DNA from: Protopterus annectens
Lineage: Eukaryota > Chordata > Ceratodontiformes > Protopteridae
DNA: 64,000 nt
Direction: 5' to 3'
NCBI RefSeq assembly: GCF_019279795.1
Contig: NC_056750.1
Location: 823,768,732 to 823,832,731, forward strand
Shown one piece after another: positions 21,616 through 32,548 of this stretch. The first letter of the stretch is position 1, and each line of letters opens with the position of its first letter. The translations under genes and the position numbers were made by a program. The notes under the pieces were generated by a model. The model did no database searches. It saw only the letters and a list, made by a program, of their open reading frames with translations, and was not told the DNA's origin.

Positions 21616-24226
21616 ATCAAACTGACTTCATCAGAACAAATTCAGGTAGTCAACACGTTACTTATATACCCTTAATTGATAGTGATTAGAAACAACAAGC
21701 TATACAATTAAAATGGTAGTAACCCATCACTAAAAATCATTAACAAAAAATATATATTGAAAAGTATTGTATGTTGAAAAGTAGTGTATATTGAAAAAAA
21801 TATGTATAAAAAATATATATGCACTGAGTATTTACAAAAATGTTTAATTTTATTTAGTTAGCTGTGTGTCTGAGCTCAGGTTTAATACTGATGGTTTCGT
21901 TTATGCCAGGAAATTCACAGGCATTTAACTTCAGCTGCCATCTAGTTTCTGCCCTGAGCAATTTATTTGTCCATTTCCCCCCTCTGAAATCTTTATTCAC
22001 TATTTCTAGAATACCAAATTTAAAACTGTGGGTGGGGTTACTCTTAATGTGTTTATATAGGGCATTTTTTTCATCCTTTCTAGAAATGCTATAGTTGTGC
22101 TCATAAATTCAACGGTTTAACCTCCTCTCTGTTTTTCCAATGTAAAAACATTGGCATTCCGCACAGCGCTAGGTACACAATACCTGTTGTGGTACAGGAC
22201 CCTGTGACCAACGATACCTCAAACCCGTAGGGACCTAACTTCACCTTGGGAGTCTCCAAAATATGTATACAGTATTCACAAGCCCTACATTTGTGCATAC
22301 CCTCTTTCGTTTTCCAAAATATTCTTCAAATTTTTGTTGATTCTGCAAGTAAATAGGGGTTCGGAACCTATAACTGCCAAAACCTCCTTATTCCCCTTAA
22401 ACATAACCCAATTGTTCTTAATAATTTTCTTAATTTCTTCTGATGTTTCTCCGTAGGTCAAAACCATAGCCTGGGTGAAATCTTTATCTACATTGCAGAC
22501 TGTGTTCGTCACCACCTCACCAGATCCTAATAATGATTTATATCTGTGATTCCATTCACCCATCACTTGGTTTCGGATACCTTCCAGGATCCCAAGAGGA
22601 TATCCCCTGTGGAGGAACATGTCCACCACTAGTTTAGTTTCCTCTTCTACATATTCCATCTTGGAGCACATCCTTACCACCCTTACCATTTGCTCTTTAA
22701 CTATATTACGCTTGATGTATAGAGGGTGATTACTCGAAAATTCCAAGTAATCATTGGAAAAAGTAGACTTCCTATGAATCCTAGAGTGGAACGTGTTGTT
22801 GTAGGGCTCCTTAGAAAGTTTAACATCTAAATAATTAATTTCACTGGGACTACCATTCCTAGTGAATTTAAAGTAATCACATACTTGGTTGATATACTCC
22901 AAAAAATGTTCAAACAAATTTTCGTCTTCCCATAAAATGAATAAATCATCCAGGTACCTAAAATACAAGTACCAGTGTTTTTCGTATATGGAATTGAAAA
23001 TATATTGTTTTTCCCACTGGTACATAACTAGATTGGCGAACATGGGAGCACAACTGCTACCCATGGCCACCCCATTAATTTGTCTGTAAAACTCACTTTG
23101 GAATATAAAGAAATTATTCTTTAATACAACCTCCATGAGTTCTACTAAGAAATTAATTGTACTCCGTTTTAAATTGGACTGTGTCACAAGTGTGTCATTG
23201 AAGAATTCCAGACCTCTATCGTGTGGAATGGAAGTGAAGAGGTCAACTACATCAACAGTAGAAAAATATGCCTCAGTACTAACAAAATCATTATTCACTT
23301 TCCTTGGGAAGTCCCAGGAGTCTATTAGTATATGTTGAATAGGTATTAAAGCCTGCCTGACAATACGATCAATGTAAATACCAATAGTATAAGTGATACT
23401 ATTATGTGCTGATATAATAAGCCTGTAAGGGGGATCATTAGTATCCTTATGTGTTTTAGGAATTCCAAACACTACAGGTAAAACTGGGTGCTCAATGTGG
23501 AGGAAATTGTATTCTTCTTCTTCATTAATCACCCCATTGCAGTAGGGAATTATCCAACAAAAACTTTATTTTTCTGAAACTTATGTTGATTTTGTTTCTG
23601 GAGGCTACCTCATATTAGGAATTATCATTCAGCATACCTGTTATTTTGTTGTTATAATCTACAACATTTGTGATAACCATACCCCCACCCTTGTCAGGTT
23701 TCATGAACCGAAGATTATTATTTTCCCGCATTTCGTATAGTAACTTTCTCTCTGTATATGAGAGATTGTGTTTGGTATTCTTATAAGTCTGTAGGAGTTT
23801 GTAAATCTCCTGAGTACAGACATTTTCAAAAGAATTCAAAATAGGCGTGAGAGGGGGGATTGAAACAACTTTTCTTATAAATTATGGATTTGTTGTTTTG
23901 CCCCTGACTAGGTTTTCTTGGTATAAAATTTTAAATTCAGTTTCCTTATGAAAATCTTAAAATCTAATAAGGTTTGACTGATGTCTTCCTTAACAGAGGG
24001 AATGAATTTCATCCCCTTCATGAACAATCCTTATTAAGTTGAAATTGTGCATAATTATAGATTTTGAACCCCTTGTACGAGTACACAGTGCCATCATAAT
24101 TGATAATGTTTTGATCTTGGTTATTTCCAACTATCTTGGGTGAGTTTAGTTGTAACTGTTTTTCCTCCCCCTGAAAGAGGTGTTCCTGTATCTCGGTCTG
24201 CCTCCCTCTGCCCTTGATTCTAAAAA
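21616..24226 (-). pseudogene. PLE protein, copy 2 (longest RT frame, broken at both ends)
   Basis: The minus-strand stretch 23532-22285 (415 codons) spans most of the RT without a stop, including FSTVDVVDLFTSIPHDRG, the GVAMGSSCAP block and RYLDDLFILW. Its start is cut off by a 1-bp insertion near 23538 and a stop at 23615-23617. Its end is lost to a 20-bp deletion near 22307. The piece after the deletion (22298-22101) keeps the CRACEYC linker but has the same 2-bp frameshift as copy 1 before the GIY-YIG domain. Sharing that lesion, copies 1 and 2 derive from one already broken ancestor. Confidence 0.93.
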
Positions 24227-24455
24227 ATCAAACTGACTTCATCAGAACAAATTCAGGTAGTCAACACGTTACTTATATACCCTTAATTGATAGTGATTAG
24301 AAACAACAAGCTATACAATTAAAATGGTAGTAACCCATCACTAAAAATCATTAACAAAAAATATATATTGAAAAGTATTGTATGTTGAAAAGTAGTGTAT
24401 ATTGAAAAAAATATGTATAAAAAATATATATGTACTGAGTATTTACAAAAATGTT

Positions 24456-25515
24456 TTATTTTATTTTGTTAGCTCTGTGTCTGAGCTCAGGTTTAATACT
24501 GATGGCTTCATTTATGCCAGGAAATTCACAGGCATTTAACTTCAGTTGCCATCTAGTTTCTGCCCTGAGCAATTTATTTGTCCAATCCCCCCCTCTGAAA
24601 TCTTTATTCATTATTTCTAGAATACCAAGTTTAAAACTGTGGGTGGGGTTAATCTTAATGTGTTTATATAGGGCATTTTTTTCATCCTTTCTAGAAATGC
24701 TATAGTTGTGCTCATAAATTCTACGGTTTAACCTCCTCTCTGTTTTTCCAATGTAAAAACATTGGCATTCCACACAGAGCACTAGGTACACAATACCTGT
24801 TGTGGTACAGGACCCTGTGACCAAAGATACCTCAAACCCGTAGGGACCTAACTTCACCTTGGGAGTCTCCAAAATATGTATACAGTATTCACAAGCCCTA
24901 CATTTGTGCATACCCTCTTTTCTTCTTTTTCCTGTTGCACCATTTTCCAAAATATTCTTCAAATTTTTGTTGATTCTGTAAGTAAATAGGAGTTCGGAAC
25001 CTATAACTGCCAAAACCTCCTTATTCCCCTTAAACATAACCCAATTGTTCTTAATAATTTTCTTAATTTCTTCTGATGTTTCTCCGTAGGTCAAAATCAT
25101 AGCCTGGGTGAAATCTTTATCTATATTGTGGACTGTGTTCGTCACCACCTCACCAGATCCTAATAATGGTTTATATCTGTGATTCCATTCACCCATCACT
25201 TGGTTTTGGATACCTTGCAGGAACCCAAGAGGATATCCCCTGTGGAGGAACATGTCCACCACTAGTTTAGTTTCCTCTTCTACATATTCCATCTTGGAGC
25301 ACATCCTTACCACCCTTACCATTTGCCCTTTAACTATGTTACGCTTGATGTATAGAGGGTGATTACTCGAAAATTCCAAGCAATCATTGGAAAAAGTAGA
25401 CTTCCTTTGAATCCTAGAGTGGAATGTGTTGTTGTGGGGCTCCTTAGTAAGTTTAACATCTAAATAATTAATTTCACTGGGACTACCATTCCCAGTGAAT
25501 TTAAAGTAATCACAT
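24456..25515 (-). pseudogene. PLE protein, copy 3: C-terminal part with intact GIY-YIG nuclease
   Basis: Only the C-terminal third remains, open from 25379 to 24456 (307 codons). It holds the end of the RT, the linker with HKCRACEYC, and the GIY-YIG nuclease read through without a break. GIVYLVLCVECQCFYIGKTE carries the GIY-like and YIG parts, followed by RRLNRRIYEH with the conserved Arg and His, and by HSFKLGILEIMNKDFRG. Near the end, RAETRWQLKLNACEFPGINE gives the conserved E-RWQ and PGIN block of PLEs. Upstream, frame changes and the truncation at about 25515 remove the RT. The domain looks biochemically plausible but is not part of a complete element. Confidence 0.9.
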
Positions 25516-25559
25516 TCTTCTCGTTCTTCTTCTTCTAAACTTCGAGAAGTTTAGACAGT

Positions 25560-26551
25560 TTTCTCAGCTCCCAGATCGATTTCACTGCTCCATATGCTGG
25601 TGATATGCCTGCCCATGATATAACACTGTCACTCAAGTCCATGTGTGTCAGTTTATCGCCTATAGAATGATGGTTTTTCCAGTGCGCATTGATTTGCCCC
25701 ACTGGATTTTTAGGTTTCTTAACGGGTTTCTTGACGACCTCTCAGACATTCTGAATTTTCCCTCGAGGTAAAACTGCAGTGTGTCATATGGCTGGAACCA
25801 GGTTGCCCAAAAAACAACTGCCGGACCAATTCTCAGGTAACCTCTTGTATGCCTTTATGCCACATACAAAATAACAGTCCTCTACTTTAGTAGTAACTTT
25901 GCTATGAATATACACTTGCCCTGCATGAAACATTTGTCTATCAATTATAGACAGTTGTTTATAAAGAACAGAATTATGTTTTACTTCATCAATTGTTTTG
26001 TGCATCATTTCAAGAAATGAATCATAGTTTGTATTACATTAAGAACCTGCATTGTTAGCTTTAGTGTAACATTTATAAGGAACAGTCACATTGCAATTGC
26101 TCCAACCCACCTGAACAGTATCATTTTTATAAAAACACACAGTTCACTTTTGTGAAGCAGACAAGTGCAATACTATTTTATCTTGTGATGTAATGGTTGA
26201 GGTATCATAAAGCAAGTTTTCCCAGGTCTCGTTGACCCCTAGGGGGACTGCAGTCATTAATAACCCCCCGTATGCTGTCGGCAAAGCTGTGCAAATCCAG
26301 CAATTCGAAACATTGAAGGTCTCAGCATACACATGTTTAATTGCCTGGTAAGTGTTGAAGTTTGGGTGCCACTCTACGTGCAACTCTCTACGTTTATTCA
26401 GTTCAGTTTGTGTGGCGGGGAAAACGAATGGCCACAACAAAAAGATTATTGTCACTAGTACAGTTAACAGGATGGTTATGCAATACTTCTGAGGAAAGGG
26501 TTGTTCTGCATTCCTGTTTTTTCTGGATTCTATCATTTTTGCTCTTGACAT
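25560..26551 (-). pseudogene. env: Retroviral env, N-terminal (surface subunit) part, truncated
   Basis: The minus-strand stretch 26551-26144 starts just downstream of the pol end. It has a charged leader and a strongly hydrophobic segment at about residues 25-46, which would act as signal peptide or anchor. Near residue 85 it has NVSNCWICTALP, a CxxC motif of the kind found in gammaretrovirus-type surface subunits. Further downstream another stretch (26008-25784) and a frame near 25.75-25.56 kb continue as degraded env-like sequence. No transmembrane subunit is readable. The gene is defective and truncated by the PLE junction. Confidence 0.65.
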
Positions 26552-26581
26552 GTGACAAGATTTTTGTCCATTTCAAAGTTT

Positions 26582-27480
26582 TTAACTAATTTTCAGTGCA
26601 TCAGGTGGATCCACGAGGCCATGCTCTGTGATCTTGACTGCAGTGGGTGTTGACAGAAGCACTTGATATGGACCTTCCCACTTTGGTGACATCCAATTCT
26701 TCTTCTTTATTGTCTTCACCCAGATCCAGGTACCTGGGACCACTGCCACTTCCGATGTCTCGGTTTGTTCTTTATCTGAAACAGAATTTGACTGCAACAG
26801 ATGTTTAGAATTAAACAAATTTCTCATATACTCTGCTAGTGTACAGTCGGCTTCCTGGTCTGCGGGCATGAGAGGTTTCCACTGAGGTATATAATAAGCC
26901 CTTCCAAATAGTTTTTCAAAAGGAGTCAATCCTTTCGCATTCGGAACAGTTCTCATGCTCAACAGTGCCAGAGGCAGACAGTACACCCAATTTCTCCCTG
27001 TTTCTACTATCAGTTTCCTTAGCTTACTCTTTAAAATCCCATTATGCCTCTCTGCTAACCCTGCAGTTTGCGGATGATATGCACAATGATTTTTTAAAGA
27101 AATACCAAAATGTTTAGTTAACTGTTGTATGGTTTGGTTCACAAAGTGTGTATTGTTGTCACTGTAGATCCTTTCCGGAATGCCGAATCTAGGGATGATT
27201 TCTTTAACGAGAATTTTTGCTACAGTAGCCACATCTGGATTTTTAGTCAGAAAGGCTTCCACCCATCTGGAAAACATATCTACAATGACAAGACAATACT
27301 TATTTTCACATTTGTTCAATTCTATGAAATCCATACAGATAGTATGAAATGGATATGGTGGTGTAGGGAAAGTCCCTTGCTTAGGCTTTAATGCCCCTTG
27401 TGCATGATGTTTGTTGCAAACGTGACACATCAAACAAAATTTTTTAGAGTAGTTTGTAAATCCTTACGTTGTGAACACTC
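26582..27480 (-). pseudogene. pol: Retroviral integrase
   Basis: Integrase would insert the viral DNA into the host genome. The N-terminal zinc site is split: HGQCH (H-x3-H) lies at the end of the preceding open stretch, and CHVC (C-x2-C) at the start of this one, with an in-frame TAA between them near 27465. The catalytic core shows CMDFIEL (first Asp), YSDNNTHF (second Asp) and HPQTAGLAERHN (catalytic Glu), giving the DD35E set. The usual Gly after the second Asp-Asn is Asn here. The C-terminal part, with GTWIWVKT and KWEGPYQVLLSTPTAVKI, resembles the SH3-like domain of gammaretrovirus-type integrases. The end overlaps the start of env. Confidence 0.9.
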
Positions 27481-28516
27481 GGTTCACCAGCTGTACCATC
27501 CCCCCTGTTGAGACATGACATTGCCCATGGCTCAACAAGGCTGCATATCTAAACAAATTGGATGGTAATATCGGTTTCCCTTCTTTAGAGATGTACAGCC
27601 CCTTTTCGAGAATTGCTCCTCGTTTTACCCATCTTTGTTTTTCAGCCTGCGTAGTAAGTGTCTGCATTGTCTTTAGCATTTCTGAGTCTAAAATCTCAGA
27701 GGGTTGTAATTCCTCATTCGAAAGAAATACTTCTGAAGCTGCCTGTTTTGCAGCTGTATCAGCTCTCGCATTACCTTTTGAAATCCTATCCTGTTGTTTG
27801 GTATGAGCTATGCATTTACAAATAGCTACTTTTTGAGGTAACTGAATAGATTCTAAAAGATCTAAAATAAATTGTGCATGATTGATTGGTTTGCCAGTAG
27901 ATGTTATCTTTCCTCGATTTTTCCACTGTTGCGCAAAAACATGTACAGTAGAAAAAGCATACTGGCTGTCAGTAAAAATGTTCACACATTTACCCTTGGC
28001 TAAGGTACGTGCCCATGTCAAGGCAATCAATTCTGCTGCCTGTGCAGATAAATTGTGTGGTAACGGTTTCACTTCTATAATCTCAGTATCAAAAATTACT
28101 GCATATCCTACTAGGTTTTGTTCTGCAGGACCCCTTTTGCACGAGCCATCCACGTAGTATGTCACCTCGGCATCATCCAAGGGGACATCCATAAGATCTT
28201 TTCTGGGCAGTGTCTTTTGCTCAATCACCTGCAGGCAGCTGTGCGGTGTGCCATCTGCAGGGGTTGGGAGCAAGGTAGAGGGGTTCAAAGTCGTGCATCG
28301 TTCAATTGTCATATGAGGTTGGCTCAACAATATAGTCATACAGGAAAGATGTCTAGCAGGGGAAAGATATGCTACCTTCTCTTGCAGTAAAATAATCGCG
28401 ACTGCATGAGGCACTCTCAAGGTGAGAGGGTGGAATAAAACTACTGAGGCCGAAGCCTGTACTGCCATTGCAGCTGCAACTACTGCTTGTACACAGTGAG
28501 GTAAAGACTGTGCCAC
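27464..28516 (-). pseudogene. pol: Retroviral connection domain, RNase H and start of integrase
   Basis: This 350-codon stretch begins in the RT connection region (LPHCVQAVVAAAMAVQAS, then LTLRVPHAV). It continues into RNase H: YYVDGSCKRG carries the first Asp, SAQAAELIALTWA the Glu, FTDSQYAFSTVH the second Asp, and GNARADTAAK the last Asp. All four catalytic positions are present. RNase H would degrade the RNA strand during reverse transcription. The end runs into the integrase zinc finger. Upstream the frame is interrupted by a TAG near 28570 that separates it from the rest of the RT. Confidence 0.9.
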
Positions 28517-29561
28517 TGGGTCTAGTTGTGATGAATAATAAGCAATAGGGCATTGCTTGTCCCCATGCTACTGTGTCAACACTGATGTCATATAACCTTG
28601 CTTACAATCTACAGTTTGGAAAAAACGTTTATGATAGTTTGGTAATCCTAAAACTAATGAGGACGCTATTAACTGTTTCAGTTTTTCAGAAAGCAGATTC
28701 TGCTTCTGGTGTCCATTGTAACAAATCCTGTGCTGCCATAGGCTTTTTATATATCAGGTTAGTCAGCGGTGCAGATTCCAAGGCATAGTTTGGAATCCAG
28801 CTCCGGCAAAAATTAGTCGTACCCAGGAAGGACATAATTTCTTTCTTGGTAGTGGGTTTTGGTGCTTGTAAAATCTCTATTTTTCTGTCCTCATCTAATG
28901 TCCTACCCTCTTTGGATATTACATATCCTAGGTATTTAACTTGTTTTTTCCAAAGCTGCAGTTTATTTTTGTTTACTCTATGTCCTTCAGTGGCTAAAAA
29001 TTGTAATAGCGCTATGGTATCTTCTTTGCAATCTTGCTGGGTGGGGGCCGCCAGCAGGATATCATCAACATAAAGTCAAATCTGACTGCCTCTTGGTGGG
29101 GTAAATCCCGCCAAGTTGCTTGCCATTTCTTGTGAGAATATTGTCAGACTTTCACAATATCCCTGTGGTAGTCGCGTATATGTATACCTTTTCCCCTGAA
29201 ATGTGAATGCAAACCAATATTGGCTGTCAGGGTATATCGGTATCGAAAAGAATGCATTGCTGATATCTACCACAGAAAAATATTTCTGTTGAGGTTTTAA
29301 ATCATTCAACAGGGTGTGTGGGTCTAGCACCGTAGGTGCCCTTGGTATTACTGCATCATTTACAGCTTGTAAATATTGGACCATACGCCATTCTCCATTC
29401 GCTTTCTTAACAGGAAATAAGGGTGTGTTACATGGTGAATTAGGAGAGTCCACCAGCACCCCTTCCTTAAGTAAAGCTGCTATAATAGGTTTGATTCCTA
29501 CCTCTGCATCTTTTCTTAAGGGATACTGTCTTTTCTGTGGTCTAAATGCGGACTTTGGCAT
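28517..29561 (-). pseudogene. pol: Retroviral reverse transcriptase
   Basis: The open stretch 29561-29076 holds QYPLRKDAEVGIKPIIAALL, then LFPVKKANGEWRMVQYLQAV, FSVVDISNAFFSIPI with the first catalytic Asp, and RLPQGYCESLTIFSQ. The YVDD active site (29061-29072) follows just after an in-frame TGA at 29076-29078, two codons before it. Downstream, FLATEGHRVNK-type and KYLGYVIS-type blocks continue to about 28.57 kb with a few breaks. The protein would copy viral RNA into DNA. The layout and LPQG box are those of gamma/epsilon-type retroviruses. Confidence 0.88.
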
Positions 29562-29639
29562 GATAGTAACTGGTCCTGCTGTATGAATAAGTCCTACATC
29601 TGACTTTCCTGTTGACCAAAGAGTTTCTGGTATATTCTG

Positions 29640-30189
29640 TAAGGCATTCTCTTCCTACTTTAATAGGAGTACTAATCAGCTGTCCTTGCTAGACTGCAAG
29701 TGCACGGCTGGGTGGGTCTGAGTTATCCAATTCAACTTCTGCCTTTGTATTCCTTGTTCTGACAGTTCTAACTCTGTCTGCTTTTCCCATCTCGTGACTT
29801 TTTCTCCTAAGTCTACCCATTTTACATTCTTGTCCTTAGTTAAGCTAACGTGGTAATCGATTAGATTTATAGAGTGCAAAGAACTCCTGGGGCAATGCAC
29901 AGCTGGCTACACTGTTCCCTTCAATGTCCCAGTACAGATTACGTAATATCAATCTGTTTGCACGATTTCTAAACAATTCCTGCTCATATTCCTTATCAGG
30001 TCCTGGTATGTTACAATAATATAGTGTACAGTGCAACAGATGTTGTTTATCAATGTCAATGGAGGGGAACTTGCTGATGGCTACGTTCATCAATTCTTCG
30101 GTCACTGCCCCTGGACCCATCGTAACCAAGTCCTGGCTGTATCAATAGAACATTTCACCCTCCGATTGCACTGCAAAGGTATCAATTTG
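29640..30189 (-). pseudogene. pol: Retroviral pol, region between protease and RT
   Basis: After the protease the same frame continues past TGA codons near 30190 and 30157, into a stretch with IDIDKQHLLHCTLYYCN and NLYWDIEGNSVASCALPQEF. It then shifts frame near 29850 to HVSLTKDKNVKWVDLGEKV. This long linker ahead of the RT has no named domain that I recognise. A protease-RT spacer of this size fits epsilon-like or related fish retroviruses better than the mammalian gammaretroviruses. Several stops and at least two frameshifts are present. Confidence 0.6.
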
Positions 30190-30687
30190 TCACTGTGCTT
30201 CCATACCCTGCATAGTTGGAACTACTGCTATACCAAATAGCTGCATAAGGTCTCTGCCCAAGAGGTTTACTGGGCATTTTGCAGAAACAACAATTTTGCT
30301 TTTCTGGGTCAATCCTGAAACAGGATCAGTTATTACAATATTATGGGATAGGGGCTCCCGATACAGCTGTCCATTAGCTGCTTTCACTAGTATGTAATAA
30401 GGTGACTCTGAATTCTCTGGCAGTTTGGAAGGATGTATCAGGGTCCGTGATGCCCCTGAGTCACACAAGAATTTGACTTCCCTCCCTTCTACCAGGAGTG
30501 TAACTTCTGGTTTTGTGTCTGCTAAATAGAGTTCTAAGCTCAATAAAGCTAAATCCAATATTCCTTCACTATCTGTAACTTCCTGCACTTCCTCTATTTC
30601 GTCTGTCACATCCTCTACTCCTTCCATCACATTCTCATTTGTCATTTCTCTGCTATCCCCTTCTAGTGATTCTTGACTATAATATAG
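30190..30687 (-). pseudogene. pro: Retroviral aspartic protease
   Basis: The minus-strand frame begins after the gag stop at 30688-30690 and runs to 30190. An acidic leader (about 60 residues) precedes the protease. FLCDSGASRTLIHPSKL carries the catalytic Asp-Ser-Gly, and PVNLLGRDLMQLFGIAVV is the GRD-L helix typical of retroviral proteases. The protease would cut the Gag and Gag-Pol precursors. It shares the gag frame, so expression would need stop-codon read-through. Confidence 0.88.
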
Positions 30688-30690
30688 TCA
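30688..30690 (-). promoter_or_regulatory. Possible gag-pol read-through stop, UGA followed by CUA
   Basis: The gag frame ends GED-UGA and continues in the same frame into the protease. The next codon is CUA (30685-30687). UGA-CUA is a known efficient read-through context in viral and animal mRNAs, and gamma/epsilon-type retroviruses express pol by read-through. Other UGA stops in this provirus show that a CGA codon may simply have decayed here, so the call is tentative. Confidence 0.35.
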
Positions 30691-32118
30691 GTCCTCACCC
30701 TCCTTGTCTTCTGTGGTTGCTTTCTTGTTTTTCTTGCAATCTCTTGCTAAGTGTCCCTTTTTACCGCATTTAAAACATTCACCCCTTTTCTTTCGCCCTT
30801 CAAAGTCCTCTGATCGCTGATCAGATTGTTTGTTTCACTGGGCATTTCTCTTGCCCTTTTTCCCGGACTGTACTACATAAACTTCTGCTCCATCTTCTAC
30901 AGAAAATACTTGGGCTTTCTTTTTCTTTTTGCTATTAAAATGCCTTTCGGCATGCCTAGCATATTCAAGTAATGACTGTAACCTGCTTGTACGATGATCT
31001 ACCATGTGCTTTGTAATAAAACTGCTTATGGGTGCAATGCTGCCTTTCAAAAATGCATTCTTTAACTGTTGCTCATATGGGGAATCTTGTGTCTGATCTT
31101 CAGGAACCTGCATTCCACAATGGTTATTAAAACATTCTAACAGTCTGGCATAATATCTGTCAATAGTTTTACCTTCCTGTTGGATGCATTGATTAATGCA
31201 AGTCCAGTCTGCCCTAGGCTTCCATTTCTCAGTGATTCGGTCTGTAAGACCGTTCACTCTGTTGTCTATCTCTGCGTTGCTATGTGGGAGGGGCCTGAGC
31301 GCAGCGTCACGGGGATTCCAGTTGCCACTAATCATGTGCCAATCTGGTCACACAATTTGTCTGACTACTTTTTCTACCTCTTTGCCATTTAAATTATAAC
31401 TTAGCCTCATTCCTTGTAAATCTTCTAAGAACTTTCTAAAATTAACTTTTGGATGGGGAATTCCCTCAGTGGCTTTCCAGATGTCTTCTGGAGTCCAGGG
31501 TCTATACACTAGAATAGTTGGGTCCTGACCTTCTTGCCCTGCCTGAGGATTAGGTACTTCTATGAGTGGACATATTTCTTCTTCACTCATAGATCATGAA
31601 TTTCTACCCATTTGACATAATTCAATATCCCCTTTTGAGTTACCTGCCCGTGTTCGAGACCTAGTCTCGATGGGATCTCTAATAAATGGTTTTGCTTTTG
31701 TAGTGTCTCTGTTTACAGTGGCAGCAGGATATCGCAGAGGTGGACTAACTTGTTCACTTGCTTCATATTCTGGTAAGGGAGGCAGAGGGGCCGATGCTAT
31801 TACTAAATTATTGTCCTCCTTATCTAAAAACATTGCTTTTGAATTATTATTCTTTTGTTCCCTACGGTTTACTTCCTCAATCCACCTGTGTGCCGGAGGA
31901 ATTCCTAACTGGCGCTGCTTTTTTACCCGACCTCTGGAATCGGTTTTAAGCTGTTTGAGAAGTTTGACAAGCAAGGATTTTTCCAATTTACCATCAAATT
32001 CATACTTATTAACCCATTTTGAGTAGTATTTAATATTATCAGCACGCTGAGACCGCATGTATTTCGCGTCTTCAGTTAACGGCGGATTTTGGGGTCTTTT
32101 TGTGTAATTATTACCCAT
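30691..32118 (-). pseudogene. gag: Retroviral gag: matrix, capsid and CCHC nucleocapsid
   Basis: Gag would form the virion shell. The start at 32118 reads MGNNYT, a myristoylation-type N-terminus (Gly2 and Thr6), which decides the start. Matrix runs to about 31.6 kb and contains a proline-rich APLPPLPEYE stretch resembling a late or linker region. After in-frame TGA codons at 31594-31596 and 31348-31350 the capsid follows, with NRVNGLTDRITEKWKPRADW and FLKGSIAPISSFITKH. After a TGA at 30835-30837 comes the nucleocapsid CCHC knuckle CFKCGKKGHLARDC at 30736-30777. All parts are in one frame; the only interruptions seen are UGA codons. Confidence 0.9.
30736..30777 (-). other. Nucleocapsid CCHC zinc knuckle
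   Basis: CFKCGKKGHLARDC matches the Cx2Cx4Hx4C pattern that binds the packaging signal of retroviral RNA. One knuckle is visible, as in gammaretrovirus-type nucleocapsids. Confidence 0.95.
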
Positions 32119-32334
32119 TTTGTTCTAACCTTTTAATCGGTATGTAACTCCTTATTTTTAATGTGGTATCATGGATTTTGTTATAGTCTATTCAGAATGA
32201 CTGCCTACCTGCTCTGTTTCCCTGATCTATGTCAAGACAGTAATCTTTTCTGTCCCTGACTTGTGAAAATACAGTCCTGACAAAAACAATACAAATCTAG
32301 TCCCTGATCTTAAAACAGAAAAAAGGTATATTCA

Positions 32335-32343
32335 CCTTACCTG
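32335..32343 (-). promoter_or_regulatory. Candidate splice donor in the retroviral leader
   Basis: The minus strand reads CAG|GTAAGG between the candidate LTR and the gag start, a full consensus 5' splice site. In simple retroviruses a donor here joins to an acceptor in pol to make env mRNA. The position fits that use; function in this decayed copy is inferred. Confidence 0.5.
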
Positions 32344-32548
32344 AGTCTTCGTGATTGATCACCTGGTTCATGAAAAACCCGTCCTTCAGTCGCAGATCAG
32401 AAAGTGGCTGGCCTCTTTTGTACGACAATTCAGTCAGAGGGCTTTTCAAATAAGAAGAACCAAAGTGGTTTCTTCCTCATATGGTTTCAAGCCACCTGGC
32501 CTGTCTGATCCGAGGTGAAGTGAGGGTTTCCGGTCCGAAGGACCAGTC

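Larger units (their letters stand above)
18941..25515 (-). mobile_element. Penelope-like element array: three head-to-tail copies
   Basis: Three copies of one PLE follow each other on the minus strand. The marker starting ATCAAACTGACTTCATCAG lies at 18976, 21616 and 24227, so the periods are 2640 and 2611 bp. At both internal junctions it is preceded by GATTCTAAAAA, the 5' end of the next copy. The third copy is cut at about 25515. Copies are nearly identical, differing by scattered substitutions and a few indels. Head-to-tail partial copies are a known habit of PLEs and create pseudo-LTRs. The encoded protein has a long N-terminal region, a reverse transcriptase, a cysteine-rich linker and a C-terminal GIY-YIG nuclease. 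Confidence 0.93.

Noticed and set aside
28560..31600. UGA reassigned as a sense codon because most breaks in gag and pol are UGA
   Set aside because: UAG and UAA also occur as breaks in the same provirus, frameshifts are present, and CpG decay of CGA explains the excess.
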